Origin: CAYFZO01 sp965211995
GTDB lineage: Bacteria; Pseudomonadota; Gammaproteobacteria; Poriferisulfidales; Oxydemutatoraceae
Direction of reading: 5' to 3'
Assembly: GCA_965211995.1 (NCBI GenBank)
Contig: OZ243040.1
Coordinates: forward strand, 372,001-436,000
Length of the DNA: 64,000 nucleotides
The translations under genes were made by a program, and so were the position numbers. The notes under the pieces were generated by a model. It had not been told where the DNA came from, searched no databases, and saw only the letters and a list, made by a program, of their open reading frames with translations. Positions 32,526 through 41,851 of the stretch are shown piece by piece. The first letter of the stretch is position 1. Each line of letters begins with the position of its first letter.

Positions 32526-33988
32526 TCGCGAGCGCGCTGGCCGGCGCCGCGTTGACCGGCGCCTACGCTCCCTGGTCGTGGTTTCCGGCGGCGGTGCTGG
32601 TGCCGGCGGCGGCGCTTGTATTGTGGCGGCGGCGTGCGCCACGCGCCGCGGCGTGGAGCGGCTGGGTTTTCGGCCTCGCGCATTTCGGCACAAGTTTCTA
32701 TTGGGTGTATCACAGCCTGCACGACTTCGGCGAGGCGCCGGCGGCGCTCGCCGCGGCGGCGACCGTGTTGTTCGTCGCGGTACTCGCGGTGTATTTCGCG
32801 CTGCTCGCGTGGGCGACGGCGCTCGCCGCGCCGCGCGTGCACGGCGTGGCGCTGTGCCTGCTCGTGTATCCGTCGCTATGGACCTTGAGCGAGTGGCTCA
32901 GAGGGGTTTTGCTGACCGGGTTCCCGTGGAATTTCGTCGGGCAGGCGGCGGTTGATTCGCCGCTCGCGGGCGTGTTGCCGGTGTTCGGCACACTCGGCGC
33001 GTCGTGGTTGACGGTGTTCCTCGCGGGCTGCCTCGCGGCGGTGTTTTTGCGGCGCGCCGCCGTGCGCGTGGTCGCGGTCGTCGCTTTCGCCGCGGTGTTT
33101 GCGGCGGCGACGGCGGCGGCACGGTTTGAGTGGACCGCCGCCGACGGCGCCGCGGTCGAAGTCGCGCTGGTGCAGCCCAACGTCGAGCAAAGCCTGAAGT
33201 TCGACCCCGGCAGTTTCCGGCGCATCGTCGAGATTTACCGCGAACTGACCGCGCGCGCGGTCGGCGCCGACCTCGTGCTGTGGCCTGAGACCGCGGTGCC
33301 CACGTATTACGACCTGCTAGAGCGCGACCTGTTGTCGCCGCTGAATGACGAGATCCGCGCCGCCGGCGGAGAGTTCATGCTCGGCGCGTTCGTGCGCGAC
33401 GACACCGGCGCGTACAACGCCGTCGTGCAGATCGCGCAGCCGCCGCAGATCTACCGCAAGCGGCACCTGGTGCCTTTCGGCGAGTATCTGCCGCTGCGCC
33501 GGCTGTTCGAGTTTTTCAGGAGCTGGATACTTATCCCGATGTCCGACCTGCAGACCGGTCACGGGCGGTCACTGATGCGGGTCGGCGGGCGCGACGTCGG
33601 GGTTTCGATCTGCTATGAGGTTTCGTTCGCGAGTGAGATAATGGACGCTTTGCCGCAGGCTGCGTACCTGATCAACGTCAGCAACGACTCGTGGTTCGGC
33701 GATTCGACGGCGCCGCACCAGCACTTGCAGATAGCGCGCCTGCGTGCGGCGGAAACCGGGCGGGCGATGGTGCGGGCGACCAGCACCGGCATCTCGGCTA
33801 TCATTGACTACCGGGGCGTCGTCGTCGCGCGTTCGCGGCAGTTCACCGAACAGGTGCTGCGCGCGGCCGTCGGCCCGCGCCGCGGGCTCACGCCGTATTC
33901 GACGTGGGGCGATCTGCCGGTGCTGGCGTGGTCTTTGCTGTTGGCGGTGTTCGGCGTCAGCACCGCGAGGGATGCACGACGAAGATGA
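32522..33988 (+). CDS. lnt: Apolipoprotein N-acyltransferase
   Basis: 488 aa from a TTG that overlaps the corC stop (TTGA). About six N-terminal membrane helices precede a nitrilase-fold periplasmic domain with the Glu-Lys-Cys triad: LWPETAVP, YRKRHLVPFGEYLP and VSICYEVSF. A last helix (VLAWSLLLAVFGV) anchors the C-terminus. It transfers the third acyl chain to lipoproteins at the outer face of the inner membrane, which serves lipoproteins encoded here (LptE and the 19.55-kb gene). Confidence 0.95.
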   Translation: MIASALAGAALTGAYAPWSWFPAAVLVPAAALVLWRRRAPRAAAWSGWVFGLAHFGTSFYWVYHSLHDFGEAPAALAAAATVLFVAVLAVYFALLAWATALAAPRVHGVALCLLVYPSLWTLSEWLRGVLLTGFPWNFVGQAAVDSPLAGVLPVFGTLGASWLTVFLAGCLAAVFLRRAAVRVVAVVAFAAVFAAATAAARFEWTAADGAAVEVALVQPNVEQSLKFDPGSFRRIVEIYRELTARAVGADLVLWPETAVPTYYDLLERDLLSPLNDEIRAAGGEFMLGAFVRDDTGAYNAVVQIAQPPQIYRKRHLVPFGEYLPLRRLFEFFRSWILIPMSDLQTGHGRSLMRVGGRDVGVSICYEVSFASEIMDALPQAAYLINVSNDSWFGDSTAPHQHLQIARLRAAETGRAMVRATSTGISAIIDYRGVVVARSRQFTEQVLRAAVGPRRGLTPYSTWGDLPVLAWSLLLAVFGVSTARDARRR

Positions 33989-35577
33989 ACAAGGACATGG
34001 ATTTAATTCCGGTTATTCTCTGCGGCGGCGCCGGCACGCGCCTGTGGCCGCTGTCGCGCAAGCATTTTCCGAAGCAGTTTGTGCCGATGCCGGTGAACGG
34101 GGGCACCGACAATCTGTTTCGAGCCACCGTGTCGCGCGCGAACTTGTTGGAGCCGAAGAGCGCGGTGGTCGTGTGCAACGAGGCGCACCGGTTTTTTGTG
34201 TCCGACAATCTGCGCGGGTTCGACGGCGTTGACTTTTCGATACTGGTCGAGCCGGCGTCGCGCAACACCGCGCCGGCGATCGCGCTCGCCGCGTTTGAGA
34301 TACGCGAACACCGCGGCGACGGCCTGATGCTGGTGCTGCCGTCCGACCACACCGTCGCCGACGCCGATGTCTTCGGGCAAGCCGTGCGCACGGCGGCGGA
34401 GGCGGCGGCGTCGGGCCTGCTTGTGACGTTCGGCATCGTGCCGGAGCACGCCGAGACCGGCTACGGCTATATCCGCAAAGGCGAGCCGGTCGCCGCCGGG
34501 GGGGAGGTTTTCCGCGCCGCGGAGTTTCGGGAGAAGCCGAACCTCGAAACCGCGCAACGCTGGCTCGACGCGGGCGATTATTACTGGAACAGCGGCATGT
34601 TCTTGTTCAAGGCGAGCGCGTACCTGGATCAGTTGCAGGCCTGTGCGCCGGAGATCTACGCGGCGTGCGGCGATGCGTACGCGGGGCGCACGCGGGATCT
34701 CGGCTTTATCTGCGCCGAGCGCGCGAGTTTTGCAGTGTGCCCCGACATTTCGGTGGACTACGCGGTGATGGAGAAGGCCGCGAACGTCGCGTTGATGCCG
34801 GTGCAGATTGGCTGGAACGACGTCGGCTCGTGGAACGCGATGGCGCCGCTGCTCGAGTGCGACGGCGACGGCAACGCATCCGTCGGCGACGCCGTGTTTG
34901 CCGACTCCTCGGGCAACGTCGTCTATGCGGGCGAGCGCCGCCTGATCGCCGTGCTCGGCATCAAGGACTGCATCATCGCCGCGACGCCGGACGCGGTGCT
35001 GGTGACGAAGCGCGCGAAGTCGCAGGACGTCAAGCGCCTGGTCGAGCACCTGCACGAGCAGCAACGGCCGCAGGCGAGCGAGCACCGCAAGGTTTATCGC
35101 CCGTGGGGGTCTTACGAAAGCGTGGACGTGGCCGACGGGTTCCAGGTCAAGCGCATCATCGTGAATCCGCGCCAGAGCCTGTCGTTGCAGTTGCATCATC
35201 ACCGCTCCGAGCACTGGGTTGTCGTGCGCGGCGAAGTCAGGGTGACGCGCGACGAAGATTGGTTCATGCTCGGCGTGAATCAATCCACCTATATTCCGGC
35301 GGAAACAAAGCACCGGCTTGAAAACCCGGGCGACGAACCGGCTTACCTGATCGAAGTGCAGTGCGGCACCTACCTCGGCGAGGACGACATCGTGCGGTTT
35401 GAGGACAGTTACGGCAGAACCGATACGCCCGCGAGGAACCCGGTTCCCGCGGCCCGAACCGCCACGGCTGAAGCCCCGCGCCAAAACGCCCGTTTGCAGA
35501 AAGTTAAGGATAATGACGACAGAACTGATAAGCCCCGCGAGGAGCCCGGTTTCCGCCGCCCGAACCGCCGCGGCTGA
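33985..35577 (+). CDS. manC: Mannose-1-phosphate guanylyltransferase / mannose-6-phosphate isomerase
   Basis: 530 aa from ATG 33985, overlapping the lnt stop. The nucleotidyltransferase domain has ILCGGAGTRLWPLSRKHFPK (~10-29), and FREKPN and YYWNSGMF further on. The C-terminal cupin isomerase domain (~370-485) has PWGSYESVDVADGFQVKRI and SLQLHHHRSEHW. It makes GDP-mannose for surface glycans. The natural family end (EDDIVRFEDSYGR) is followed by ~50 extra Pro/Arg/Ala-rich residues, which come from the tandem repeat spanning the junction with leuS. Position between lnt and leuS is unusual. Confidence 0.9.
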   Translation: MNKDMDLIPVILCGGAGTRLWPLSRKHFPKQFVPMPVNGGTDNLFRATVSRANLLEPKSAVVVCNEAHRFFVSDNLRGFDGVDFSILVEPASRNTAPAIALAAFEIREHRGDGLMLVLPSDHTVADADVFGQAVRTAAEAAASGLLVTFGIVPEHAETGYGYIRKGEPVAAGGEVFRAAEFREKPNLETAQRWLDAGDYYWNSGMFLFKASAYLDQLQACAPEIYAACGDAYAGRTRDLGFICAERASFAVCPDISVDYAVMEKAANVALMPVQIGWNDVGSWNAMAPLLECDGDGNASVGDAVFADSSGNVVYAGERRLIAVLGIKDCIIAATPDAVLVTKRAKSQDVKRLVEHLHEQQRPQASEHRKVYRPWGSYESVDVADGFQVKRIIVNPRQSLSLQLHHHRSEHWVVVRGEVRVTRDEDWFMLGVNQSTYIPAETKHRLENPGDEPAYLIEVQCGTYLGEDDIVRFEDSYGRTDTPARNPVPAARTATAEAPRQNARLQKVKDNDDRTDKPREEPGFRRPNRRG

Positions 35578-35715
35578 AGCCTCGTTCCAAAACGCTCGCT
35601 TGCAGAAAGCTTAAGGATAATGACGGCAGAACCGATAAGCCCCGCAAGGAGCCCGGTTCCCGCGGCCCGAACCGCCGCGGCTGAAGCCCCGCGCCAAAAC
35701 GCCCGCCCGAAGCAA
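35411..35715 (+). repeat. Triplicated manC/leuS junction (105-107 bp units)
   Basis: Unit starts are at 35411, 35516 and 35623. Each unit runs from the manC terminal ACGGCAGAACCGAT through CCGCGGCTGAAGCCCCG, and the first two end in TTAAGGATAATG. Unit 1 encodes the manC tail, unit 2 contains a short ORF (ATG 35513, stop at 35614), and unit 3 gives a possible 33-residue N-terminal extension of LeuS. Confidence 0.92.
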
Positions 35716-35718
35716 GAG

Positions 35719-38187
35719 ATGGAGAAGTACGACCCGTGCCGCGTAGAGCGGGAGGCCCAAGCCTACTGGGAGAGCCATCGCTGCTTCCGTGCCGTCGCCG
35801 ATCCGGCGCGCGAAAAGTTTTATTGCCTCGCGATGTTTCCCTACCCCAGCGGCAGGCTGCACATGGGGCACGTGCGCAACTATACGATCGGCGACGTGAT
35901 CAGCCGCTACCAGCGGATGCTCGGCAAGAACGTCTTGCAGCCGATGGGCTGGGATGCGTTCGGCCTGCCGGCCGAGAACGCCGCGATGCGGAACAAACAG
36001 GCGCCCGCCGCGTGGACCGACGCGAACATCGAGTACATGAAAGGGCAGTTGCGCAGCCTCGGTTTCGCCTACGACTGGGAGCGCGAGATCACGACCTGCA
36101 AGCCGGAGTATTACCGCTGGGAGCAGTGGTTTTTCACGCGCCTGCTCGAACGAGGTCTCGCGTACCGCAAGCAGTCGTGGGTCAACTGGGATCCGGTGGA
36201 CAACACGGTGCTGGCGAACGAGCAAGTCATAGACGGCAAGGGGTGGCGTTCGGGTGCGGTGGTCGAGCGGCGCAAGATCCCGCAATGGTTTCTGCGCATC
36301 ACCGATTACGCGGCGCAACTGCTCGACGATCTCGCGCAACTCGAGGCGTGGCCCGAGCAGGTCAAGACGATGCAGCGCAACTGGATCGGGCGCTCGCACG
36401 GTTTGGAGATCGAATTTGCACTCGACGGGCGCGACGACGCGCTGTCGGTGTTCACGACGCGCCCCGACACGCTGATGGGCGTCACTTATCTCGCGCTCGC
36501 GCCCGAGCATCCGCTGGTCGAGGAGGCCGCCGGCTCAAACCCCGAAGTCGCCGAATTCGCCGCAGCGTGCCGGCGCCGCTCGACCGCCGAGGGCGACGCC
36601 GCGACGCAGCAAAAGGCCGGGCTCGACACCGGGCTGCGCTGCCGCCATCCGCTGACCGACAAGATCTTGCCGGTGTGGTGCGCGAACTTCGTGTTGATGG
36701 AGTACGGGTCGGGTGCGGTGATGTCGGTGCCGGCCCACGATCAGCGCGACTGGGAATTCGCGCGTGAGTACGGTCTCGAAGTCCGCCGCGTGATCCGCGC
36801 GCGCGCAGGCCGGGACGACGTTGACCTTGCACACGGGGCGTTCGTCGAGAAAGGCGTGTTGTGCGACTCAGGCGCTTACGACGGCATGGATTTCGACGCC
36901 GCGTTCGACGCGCTCGCCGCCGACCTCGAGCAGCTCGGGCGCGGCCGCCGCGCCGTGAATTACCGGCTGCGCGATTGGGGGGTTTCCCGCCAGCGCTACT
37001 GGGGCGCGCCGATCCCGGTGCTGCACGCCGGCGATCACGTCGAGGCGGCGGCGGAGAGCGAGTTGCCGGTCGTCCTGCCCGCGGCCGGCGAGTCCGGGCC
37101 GGGCGCGGCGGCGCTGCACGCGCCCGCTTTCCGCGACAGCGGCAAAACCCGCGGCGGCAAACCGCTGCTGCGCGAGACCGACACGTTCGACACGTTCTTT
37201 GAATCGAGTTGGTATTTCGCGCGCTTCGCAAGCGCCGGCTGCGACACCGCGATGCTCGACGACGAAGCCGACTACTGGCTGCCGGTCGATCAATACGTCG
37301 GCGGCATCGAACACGCGGTGCTGCATCTGCTGTATGCGCGCTTTTTCCATAAACTGATGCGCGACATGGGGCTGGTCAAGGGCGACGAGCCGTTCACGCG
37401 GCTGCTGACGCAGGGCATGGTGCTCAAAGACGGCGCCAAGATGTCGAAGTCGCACGGCAACACGGTGGACCCGGGAGAATTGATCGCTCGCTACGGCGCC
37501 GACACGGTGCGCTTGTTCATGATGTTTGCGGCGCCGCCCGAACAGTCGCTCGAATGGTCGGAGGCGGGCGTCGCCGGCGCGCACCGTTTCCTGAAGCGGC
37601 TGTGGAAGCAGGTGTCGAACCATTGCGAGCGCCGCGCAACCGCTGATGCGTCCGACGCCGCACCCGGCGATGACTCCGGCGCTGCGTCCTGCGCCGAATT
37701 GCGCCGGCACATTCACGCAACCATCGCCAAGGTCGGCGACGACGTCGGCAGAAGATATACGTTCAATACGGCGATCGCGGCGAATATGGAACTGCTCAAC
37801 GATCTTTCGCGCTGCGACGGCCGCTCGCGCGCCGCGCGCGAAGTGATGCAGGAAGGATTTGAAGCGGTGGTCGGGATGTTGTCGCCCGTGGTGCCGCATA
37901 TCGCGCATTGCCTGTGGCGCAAACTCGGCCACCGCGAAGCGGTGATCGACAGCGCGTGGCCCGCAGCCGACCCGGGCGCGCTGGTCAGGGACACTTGTGA
38001 GATCGTGATCCAGGTCAACGGCAAGTTGCGCGGGCGCATCGAAATGCCGGTCGGCAGCGCACGCGAGGACGTGGAGCAGGCCGCGCGCGCGCACGAGCAA
38101 GTGCGGCGTTTCACCGGCGCTGCGGCGGTGCGCAAAACAATCGTGGTGCCCGACCGCCTGGTCAACTTCGTGGTCGCCGACCGATGA
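35719..38187 (+). CDS. leuS: Leucyl-tRNA synthetase
   Basis: 822 aa from ATG 35719, which aligns with the family N-terminus (MEKYDPCRVEREAQAYWE). ATG 35620 would add 33 residues from the junction repeat. Class I synthetase: HIGH-type MFPYPSGRLHMGHVRNY, WDAFGLPAENAA, an editing domain containing TTRPDTLMGVTYLAL, and KMSKS in KDGAKMSKSHGNTVDPGEL. The C-terminal anticodon-binding domain is complete (VIQVNGKLRGRIE). It charges tRNA-Leu, including the one in this window. The stop overlaps lptE (ATGA). Confidence 0.97.
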   Translation: MEKYDPCRVEREAQAYWESHRCFRAVADPAREKFYCLAMFPYPSGRLHMGHVRNYTIGDVISRYQRMLGKNVLQPMGWDAFGLPAENAAMRNKQAPAAWTDANIEYMKGQLRSLGFAYDWEREITTCKPEYYRWEQWFFTRLLERGLAYRKQSWVNWDPVDNTVLANEQVIDGKGWRSGAVVERRKIPQWFLRITDYAAQLLDDLAQLEAWPEQVKTMQRNWIGRSHGLEIEFALDGRDDALSVFTTRPDTLMGVTYLALAPEHPLVEEAAGSNPEVAEFAAACRRRSTAEGDAATQQKAGLDTGLRCRHPLTDKILPVWCANFVLMEYGSGAVMSVPAHDQRDWEFAREYGLEVRRVIRARAGRDDVDLAHGAFVEKGVLCDSGAYDGMDFDAAFDALAADLEQLGRGRRAVNYRLRDWGVSRQRYWGAPIPVLHAGDHVEAAAESELPVVLPAAGESGPGAAALHAPAFRDSGKTRGGKPLLRETDTFDTFFESSWYFARFASAGCDTAMLDDEADYWLPVDQYVGGIEHAVLHLLYARFFHKLMRDMGLVKGDEPFTRLLTQGMVLKDGAKMSKSHGNTVDPGELIARYGADTVRLFMMFAAPPEQSLEWSEAGVAGAHRFLKRLWKQVSNHCERRATADASDAAPGDDSGAASCAELRRHIHATIAKVGDDVGRRYTFNTAIAANMELLNDLSRCDGRSRAAREVMQEGFEAVVGMLSPVVPHIAHCLWRKLGHREAVIDSAWPAADPGALVRDTCEIVIQVNGKLRGRIEMPVGSAREDVEQAARAHEQVRRFTGAAAVRKTIVVPDRLVNFVVADR

Positions 38188-38810
38188 ATCTTTTCCGCGC
38201 CGCCGTCGTTCTCGCCGCGGCTTTCGCCGGGGGGCTTGCGGGCTGCGGCTACCAGTTGAGCGGACACGCCGAAGACCGGGGGCGCTTTTTTTCACCCGTC
38301 CTGAAACGGGTGTCCGTTGAGGGCTTGGGGAGATATGAAAGTTTTCGCAAGACGCTGGTGACTGCTTTGCGCGGCCACGGCATCCGGGTGGTTGCGCCGG
38401 AGCAGGCGTCGGCGCGGCTGATCTTTTCCGGCAAGCACGAGCGTCAAAGGCGCAGCGCCATCGGCGACGACGCCAAAGCGCGCGAATACCTGCTGACGAC
38501 GGAGGTGTCGTTCAGTGTCGCTTCGGGGAGCGGGAAGTCTGAGACCCTGCTGGCGGAGCAGTCCGTCCGGGCGGAGGCGGCGTATCTGACCGACCCCGAC
38601 CGGCCGCTGCTTGCCGCGAGCGAAAAGCGCACGGTGATGAAAGACATGGAAGCCGAGTTGTGCAGGAAGATCTTGCTGCGTCTCGCAACGATCGCCGATC
38701 CGGCCACCGCATCCGGGCGGTCGGGTGAGGTTCGGCGTCTGCCGAAGGAAAGAAAGACCGGGGTTTTAACCGCCGCCGACAGGCCCGAAGCGCCGTCCCG
38801 AAAACCGTAG
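38184..38810 (+). CDS. lptE: LPS-assembly lipoprotein LptE
   Basis: 208 aa. A signal peptide with lipobox LAGC (Cys21) is followed by GYQLSG, the N-terminal hallmark of LptE. LptE plugs LptD and helps place lipopolysaccharide in the outer membrane. Family signals include FSVASGSGKSETLL and MKDMEAELCRKILLRL. About 30 C-terminal basic residues exceed the usual length. It follows leuS directly, as in other gammaproteobacteria, where holA comes next; here 10.5 kb of accessory DNA intervenes. Confidence 0.9.
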   Translation: MNLFRAAVVLAAAFAGGLAGCGYQLSGHAEDRGRFFSPVLKRVSVEGLGRYESFRKTLVTALRGHGIRVVAPEQASARLIFSGKHERQRRSAIGDDAKAREYLLTTEVSFSVASGSGKSETLLAEQSVRAEAAYLTDPDRPLLAASEKRTVMKDMEAELCRKILLRLATIADPATASGRSGEVRRLPKERKTGVLTAADRPEAPSRKP

Positions 38811-38837
38811 ATATAAGGCCGGTCGCCGCCGGCAGGG

Positions 38838-39707
38838 TCAGAGGGATGAGCGCGGGGTGCAGGCCATCAACTCTCTGATGGTCATAGTCGCCCGGCTTAC
38901 AGGCGCTGAGGAGTGGTCGCCGGTGGCGGCGGCGGTGAATATTATCGTTTCGTTGACTTCATTGAGACTGAGCGAGTCGGTCACCGGGTCCAGTGTGATC
39001 GTTCCGGTGAGGACCGAAGTTCGCTGATCGAGTTCATTGGAAATACCGGCGCCGGTGGGATTTCTAAGCGCTCCTATGCTCGCCTCGGAATAATCTTCGG
39101 GGCCTGCCGTGCCGCCTGTTATTTCTAAACTAATGATGACCGCTCTTGCCAATGAGAGGCTTTCGTCCAACCGGACTGTCGCCGTAATAGGCGTGGGTCC
39201 GGCACTCTCAAACACGACGGACGGGGACAGTTCAAGCGTAAAGGCCGGCACGTCATTGTCATCAATTGTAATTGTCAACAGGTCAGAGGCTAGACTTAAG
39301 TCGTCTGAAGCAATGCTGATGAGAAACATTTCATCAAATTCGACGACGTTGTCGTCCACGACCATCACGTTGAAAGTTTCTGTTGCGATCATGTCCCCCG
39401 CCGGAATAGTGAACGTCAATAAGTTAGGCATATAGTCATCAGGCTGAAGTGCCGGGGCCATGAGCCCGAATCCATCAGCAGTTTGTATAGTCACGGTGGC
39501 GTCCCCGGTTCTTAGCTCAGACAAACTGATTGTCACCTCTATCGGAACTTCCCCTGCATCTTCGGCGGCACTGAATGACAGGCCGGTAACCCCATTCACT
39601 GACGCCTCTAACGTAGCATCCGTTTGCGCGCCGGCGGCGCCGGCGTGCAGCATCCCGAAGACGAGACACGCCAGATAAACCAAACGTTTTGGGCGCAACT
39701 CAGACAC
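38838..39707 (-). CDS. Secreted Calx-beta domain protein
   Basis: 289 aa if it starts at the GTG at 39707, which gives a normal signal peptide (RPKRLVYLACLVFGMLHAGAAGA); in-frame ATGs at 39761, 39773 and 39872 would bury that signal. Two Calx-beta modules follow (~35-150 and ~155-280), marked by DDNVVEFDEMFLISIASDD and LTITIDDNDVP. Calx-beta domains bind calcium in surface adhesins and matrix proteins. The second module is short and the protein stops soon after (ELMACTPRSSL), so it may be a truncated larger adhesin. It lies on the opposite strand to its neighbours, at the left end of the accessory insertion. Confidence 0.75.
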   Translation of the reverse strand: MSELRPKRLVYLACLVFGMLHAGAAGAQTDATLEASVNGVTGLSFSAAEDAGEVPIEVTISLSELRTGDATVTIQTADGFGLMAPALQPDDYMPNLLTFTIPAGDMIATETFNVMVVDDNVVEFDEMFLISIASDDLSLASDLLTITIDDNDVPAFTLELSPSVVFESAGPTPITATVRLDESLSLARAVIISLEITGGTAGPEDYSEASIGALRNPTGAGISNELDQRTSVLTGTITLDPVTDSLSLNEVNETIIFTAAATGDHSSAPVSRATMTIRELMACTPRSSL

Positions 39708-40321
39708 AATGTGCCGGAGCGTTGTCGTGCAGGGAGGGGAATTAGCCGATAGGGGGGACATTCTGTTGTGCATGTTGCTCACTGTCGTGCTTTTCTCCCA
39801 CCGGTCGCGGCGTTTGCTCGCATTGCTGCTTCCGTCCGCCGACTCAAGGTTGTTTGATCTTGCGCAGATCATGCAGGGGGTGGCTCTTTATACCTTAATT
39901 CGGGGGTTTTCACCATCGGCGCCCAAAATACCGCAGAAAGGCACGGGCAATGTGGGCGGCGGTTTGGAGCGAATCGGCGGCGTGGCGCAGGAGCATCTTG
40001 CCGCGTTCGCTCCGTTGCCGGTTCCAAGCGTCCGAGAGTGAATAGGCCGATGGGCGATGATGAGGTCCCCGGCGGCATTGTATGCGCCGAGTCCCGTCAG
40101 ATAAAAATATAACCGGAAATTGTCTGCCTGATCTCGCATACAGCGTGGCGATGGACAACGCAGTTTTGCCCTTTTATCAAGCGCCCCACTTGCAGCCGCA
40201 ACTGTTGTATAGTTTTCGGGAACGGCGCCGGCGCCGGACGCAAAGGCCGCGATGACGGTTGGCCTGTGAAGCGTCAAAACCAACAACTTCCAGTAATCAA
40301 CCGATGACCCGGGAGGCCGGC
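39708..40321. other. Gene-free interval
   Basis: 614 bp. No convincing coding sequence was found; minus-strand ORFs here lack start signals and family features. From about 40150 it is homologous to the upstream regions of the two later paralogues (GACAACGC[A/G]GTTTT, GCAGCCGCAACTG). Confidence 0.5.
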
Positions 40322-41800
40322 ATGTTACGCAAAACACTCAACCGGCAATTCGCAGGACGGATTGCGGCGCTTCTCGCAACTTCAACTCTGTTCATCACGG
40401 CTTCGGCTTTCGCCCAAACCGGCCCCGCGTCGGAGTCTTCGCTGTTTGCGCGCTGCAACGAGCGGGTGGCGGACACCTACGTCTCGGCTTTCGAGGTCAC
40501 GGTGGACTTTGATGCCGGCGAACAGGAGAGCCAATTGTTTTGCACACCGCAGAGCAACATTGCAAACAACGGCGCGGACGTGGCCAGGTTTGACGTCACC
40601 GACGACGACGGCGTGGCGGCGTCCAAACTGGTGCTCGGGTCGGTGCAGGTGGCGCGGGGCTACATGCTGATCGCGTTCACCGAGGCCGACTACGCCGGGC
40701 CAAACCGCTACTACGACGGCTCGGCGGCGGCGTTGGACGAGATGCGGATCGGCTCCTACATGGTGCGCCTTGATCCGATTGTCAGCGCCTGCGGCGGCGA
40801 CCGCTCGGTGAAGGTGATTATCTGGGATCAAAAGAATTTCAACAGTTCGCCCGATGCGCAGCCATATTGCTTCAGCCAGGATCAGCGCGACGTGAGGGAC
40901 GCGGTTGATGTGGCTTTCGTCAGGATGCGATCGGTGCACGTGAACCGGGCCTACAAACTGATCACGTTCAGGGAGACGGACTATGCGGGCAACGTGCGGG
41001 TGCTGTTCAGCGACGACGCGGACACGGCGGTGGGCCCGAACGCGTTCAAGGTGAAGTCGTATCTGCTGGTGCCGAGCGTGGCACTGGAGAGCGTCGAGGA
41101 AACCGACGCCGGCGTGGTGTTGAGTTATTCGCGGGTGAGCACCGGCAGCCACAGCGTGGTGATCCCGCGTGCGGCTTTCCGGGTGGTGGAGAGCGAGGAT
41201 GAGTTGAGCCGTACGCTTCAATATGCGACCGGTCGCGAGGACGAACCGTGGCGGGACTTGGCGACGGTCAAGGACGGTCGGGACGGAGAGGACGGCAAGG
41301 ACGGCGCGGTCGGCGCGGCAGGACCGGATGGCAAGGACGGCGAAGTCGGGCCGCGGGGTGCGCAGGGCGAAGCCGGTTCGGCGGGCCGGTCCGGCGAGGA
41401 CGGCGCAGCCGGGGAAGATGGCCCGCAAGGCGACCAGGGCGATCAAGGCGAAGCTGGCGCGGTGGGCCGGGATGGCAAGAACGGTTCGGGCCAGGTGGCA
41501 TTGTTCGACCCATTGACGTCCTCCTGCGGGGACCGCAACGAAGGCGTCATGGAGTATGACCGCGCCGGCACGAGTTTGCTGATCTGCGACGGGACGAACT
41601 GGATCACGTTATCGTCCACGCAGACCGGCACCCGCTTGGATTTTCCGTCCGCTGAGGAGTTGGGATTAGCGACTTCTTTCGGCGGGTGGGGACACACCTG
41701 CGCGCTGCTGGACGACGGCAATGTCGAGTGTTGGGGCAGTAACACCTATGGCCAAACAAACGTGCCGGCGGACTTGGCGGGCCGGATACGCCGGTTGTAA
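40322..41800 (+). CDS. Crystallin/collagen/RCC1-like secreted protein, paralogue 1 (short)
   Basis: 492 aa from ATG 40322, preceded by GGGAGG at six bases. A signal peptide ends at SAFAQ. Two beta/gamma-crystallin-like halves follow (~30-270; YMLIAFTEADYAG, YKLITFRETDYAG). A collagen-like Gly-X-Y segment (~320-390, GKDGEVGPRGAQGEAG) leads to a small domain with two Cys, and then a single RCC1-type repeat (GHTCALLDDGNVECWG). Paralogues 2 and 3 have seven such repeats, so this copy looks internally deleted or unexpanded. Likely exported; a role in surface or host interaction is inference. Confidence 0.8.
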   Translation: MLRKTLNRQFAGRIAALLATSTLFITASAFAQTGPASESSLFARCNERVADTYVSAFEVTVDFDAGEQESQLFCTPQSNIANNGADVARFDVTDDDGVAASKLVLGSVQVARGYMLIAFTEADYAGPNRYYDGSAAALDEMRIGSYMVRLDPIVSACGGDRSVKVIIWDQKNFNSSPDAQPYCFSQDQRDVRDAVDVAFVRMRSVHVNRAYKLITFRETDYAGNVRVLFSDDADTAVGPNAFKVKSYLLVPSVALESVEETDAGVVLSYSRVSTGSHSVVIPRAAFRVVESEDELSRTLQYATGREDEPWRDLATVKDGRDGEDGKDGAVGAAGPDGKDGEVGPRGAQGEAGSAGRSGEDGAAGEDGPQGDQGDQGEAGAVGRDGKNGSGQVALFDPLTSSCGDRNEGVMEYDRAGTSLLICDGTNWITLSSTQTGTRLDFPSAEELGLATSFGGWGHTCALLDDGNVECWGSNTYGQTNVPADLAGRIRRL

Positions 41801-41813
41801 TCCCTTTGTTTAC

Positions 41814-41851
41814 GCCCGGCCTGCCGACTTTCGGAGTCCGGCGGGCCGGGC
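41814..41851 (+). terminator. Strong hairpin after paralogue 1
   Basis: GCCCGGCCTGCCG pairs with CGGCGGGCCGGGC around an ACTTTCGGAGT centre (one G-T pair), 14 bases past the stop. No T-tract follows, so termination is not certain. The same hairpin follows both other paralogues. Confidence 0.5.

Noticed and set aside
39888..40337. 149-codon minus-strand ORF before paralogue 1
   Set aside because: No start signal or recognisable domain, and its right end is the regulatory region shared with the other paralogues.
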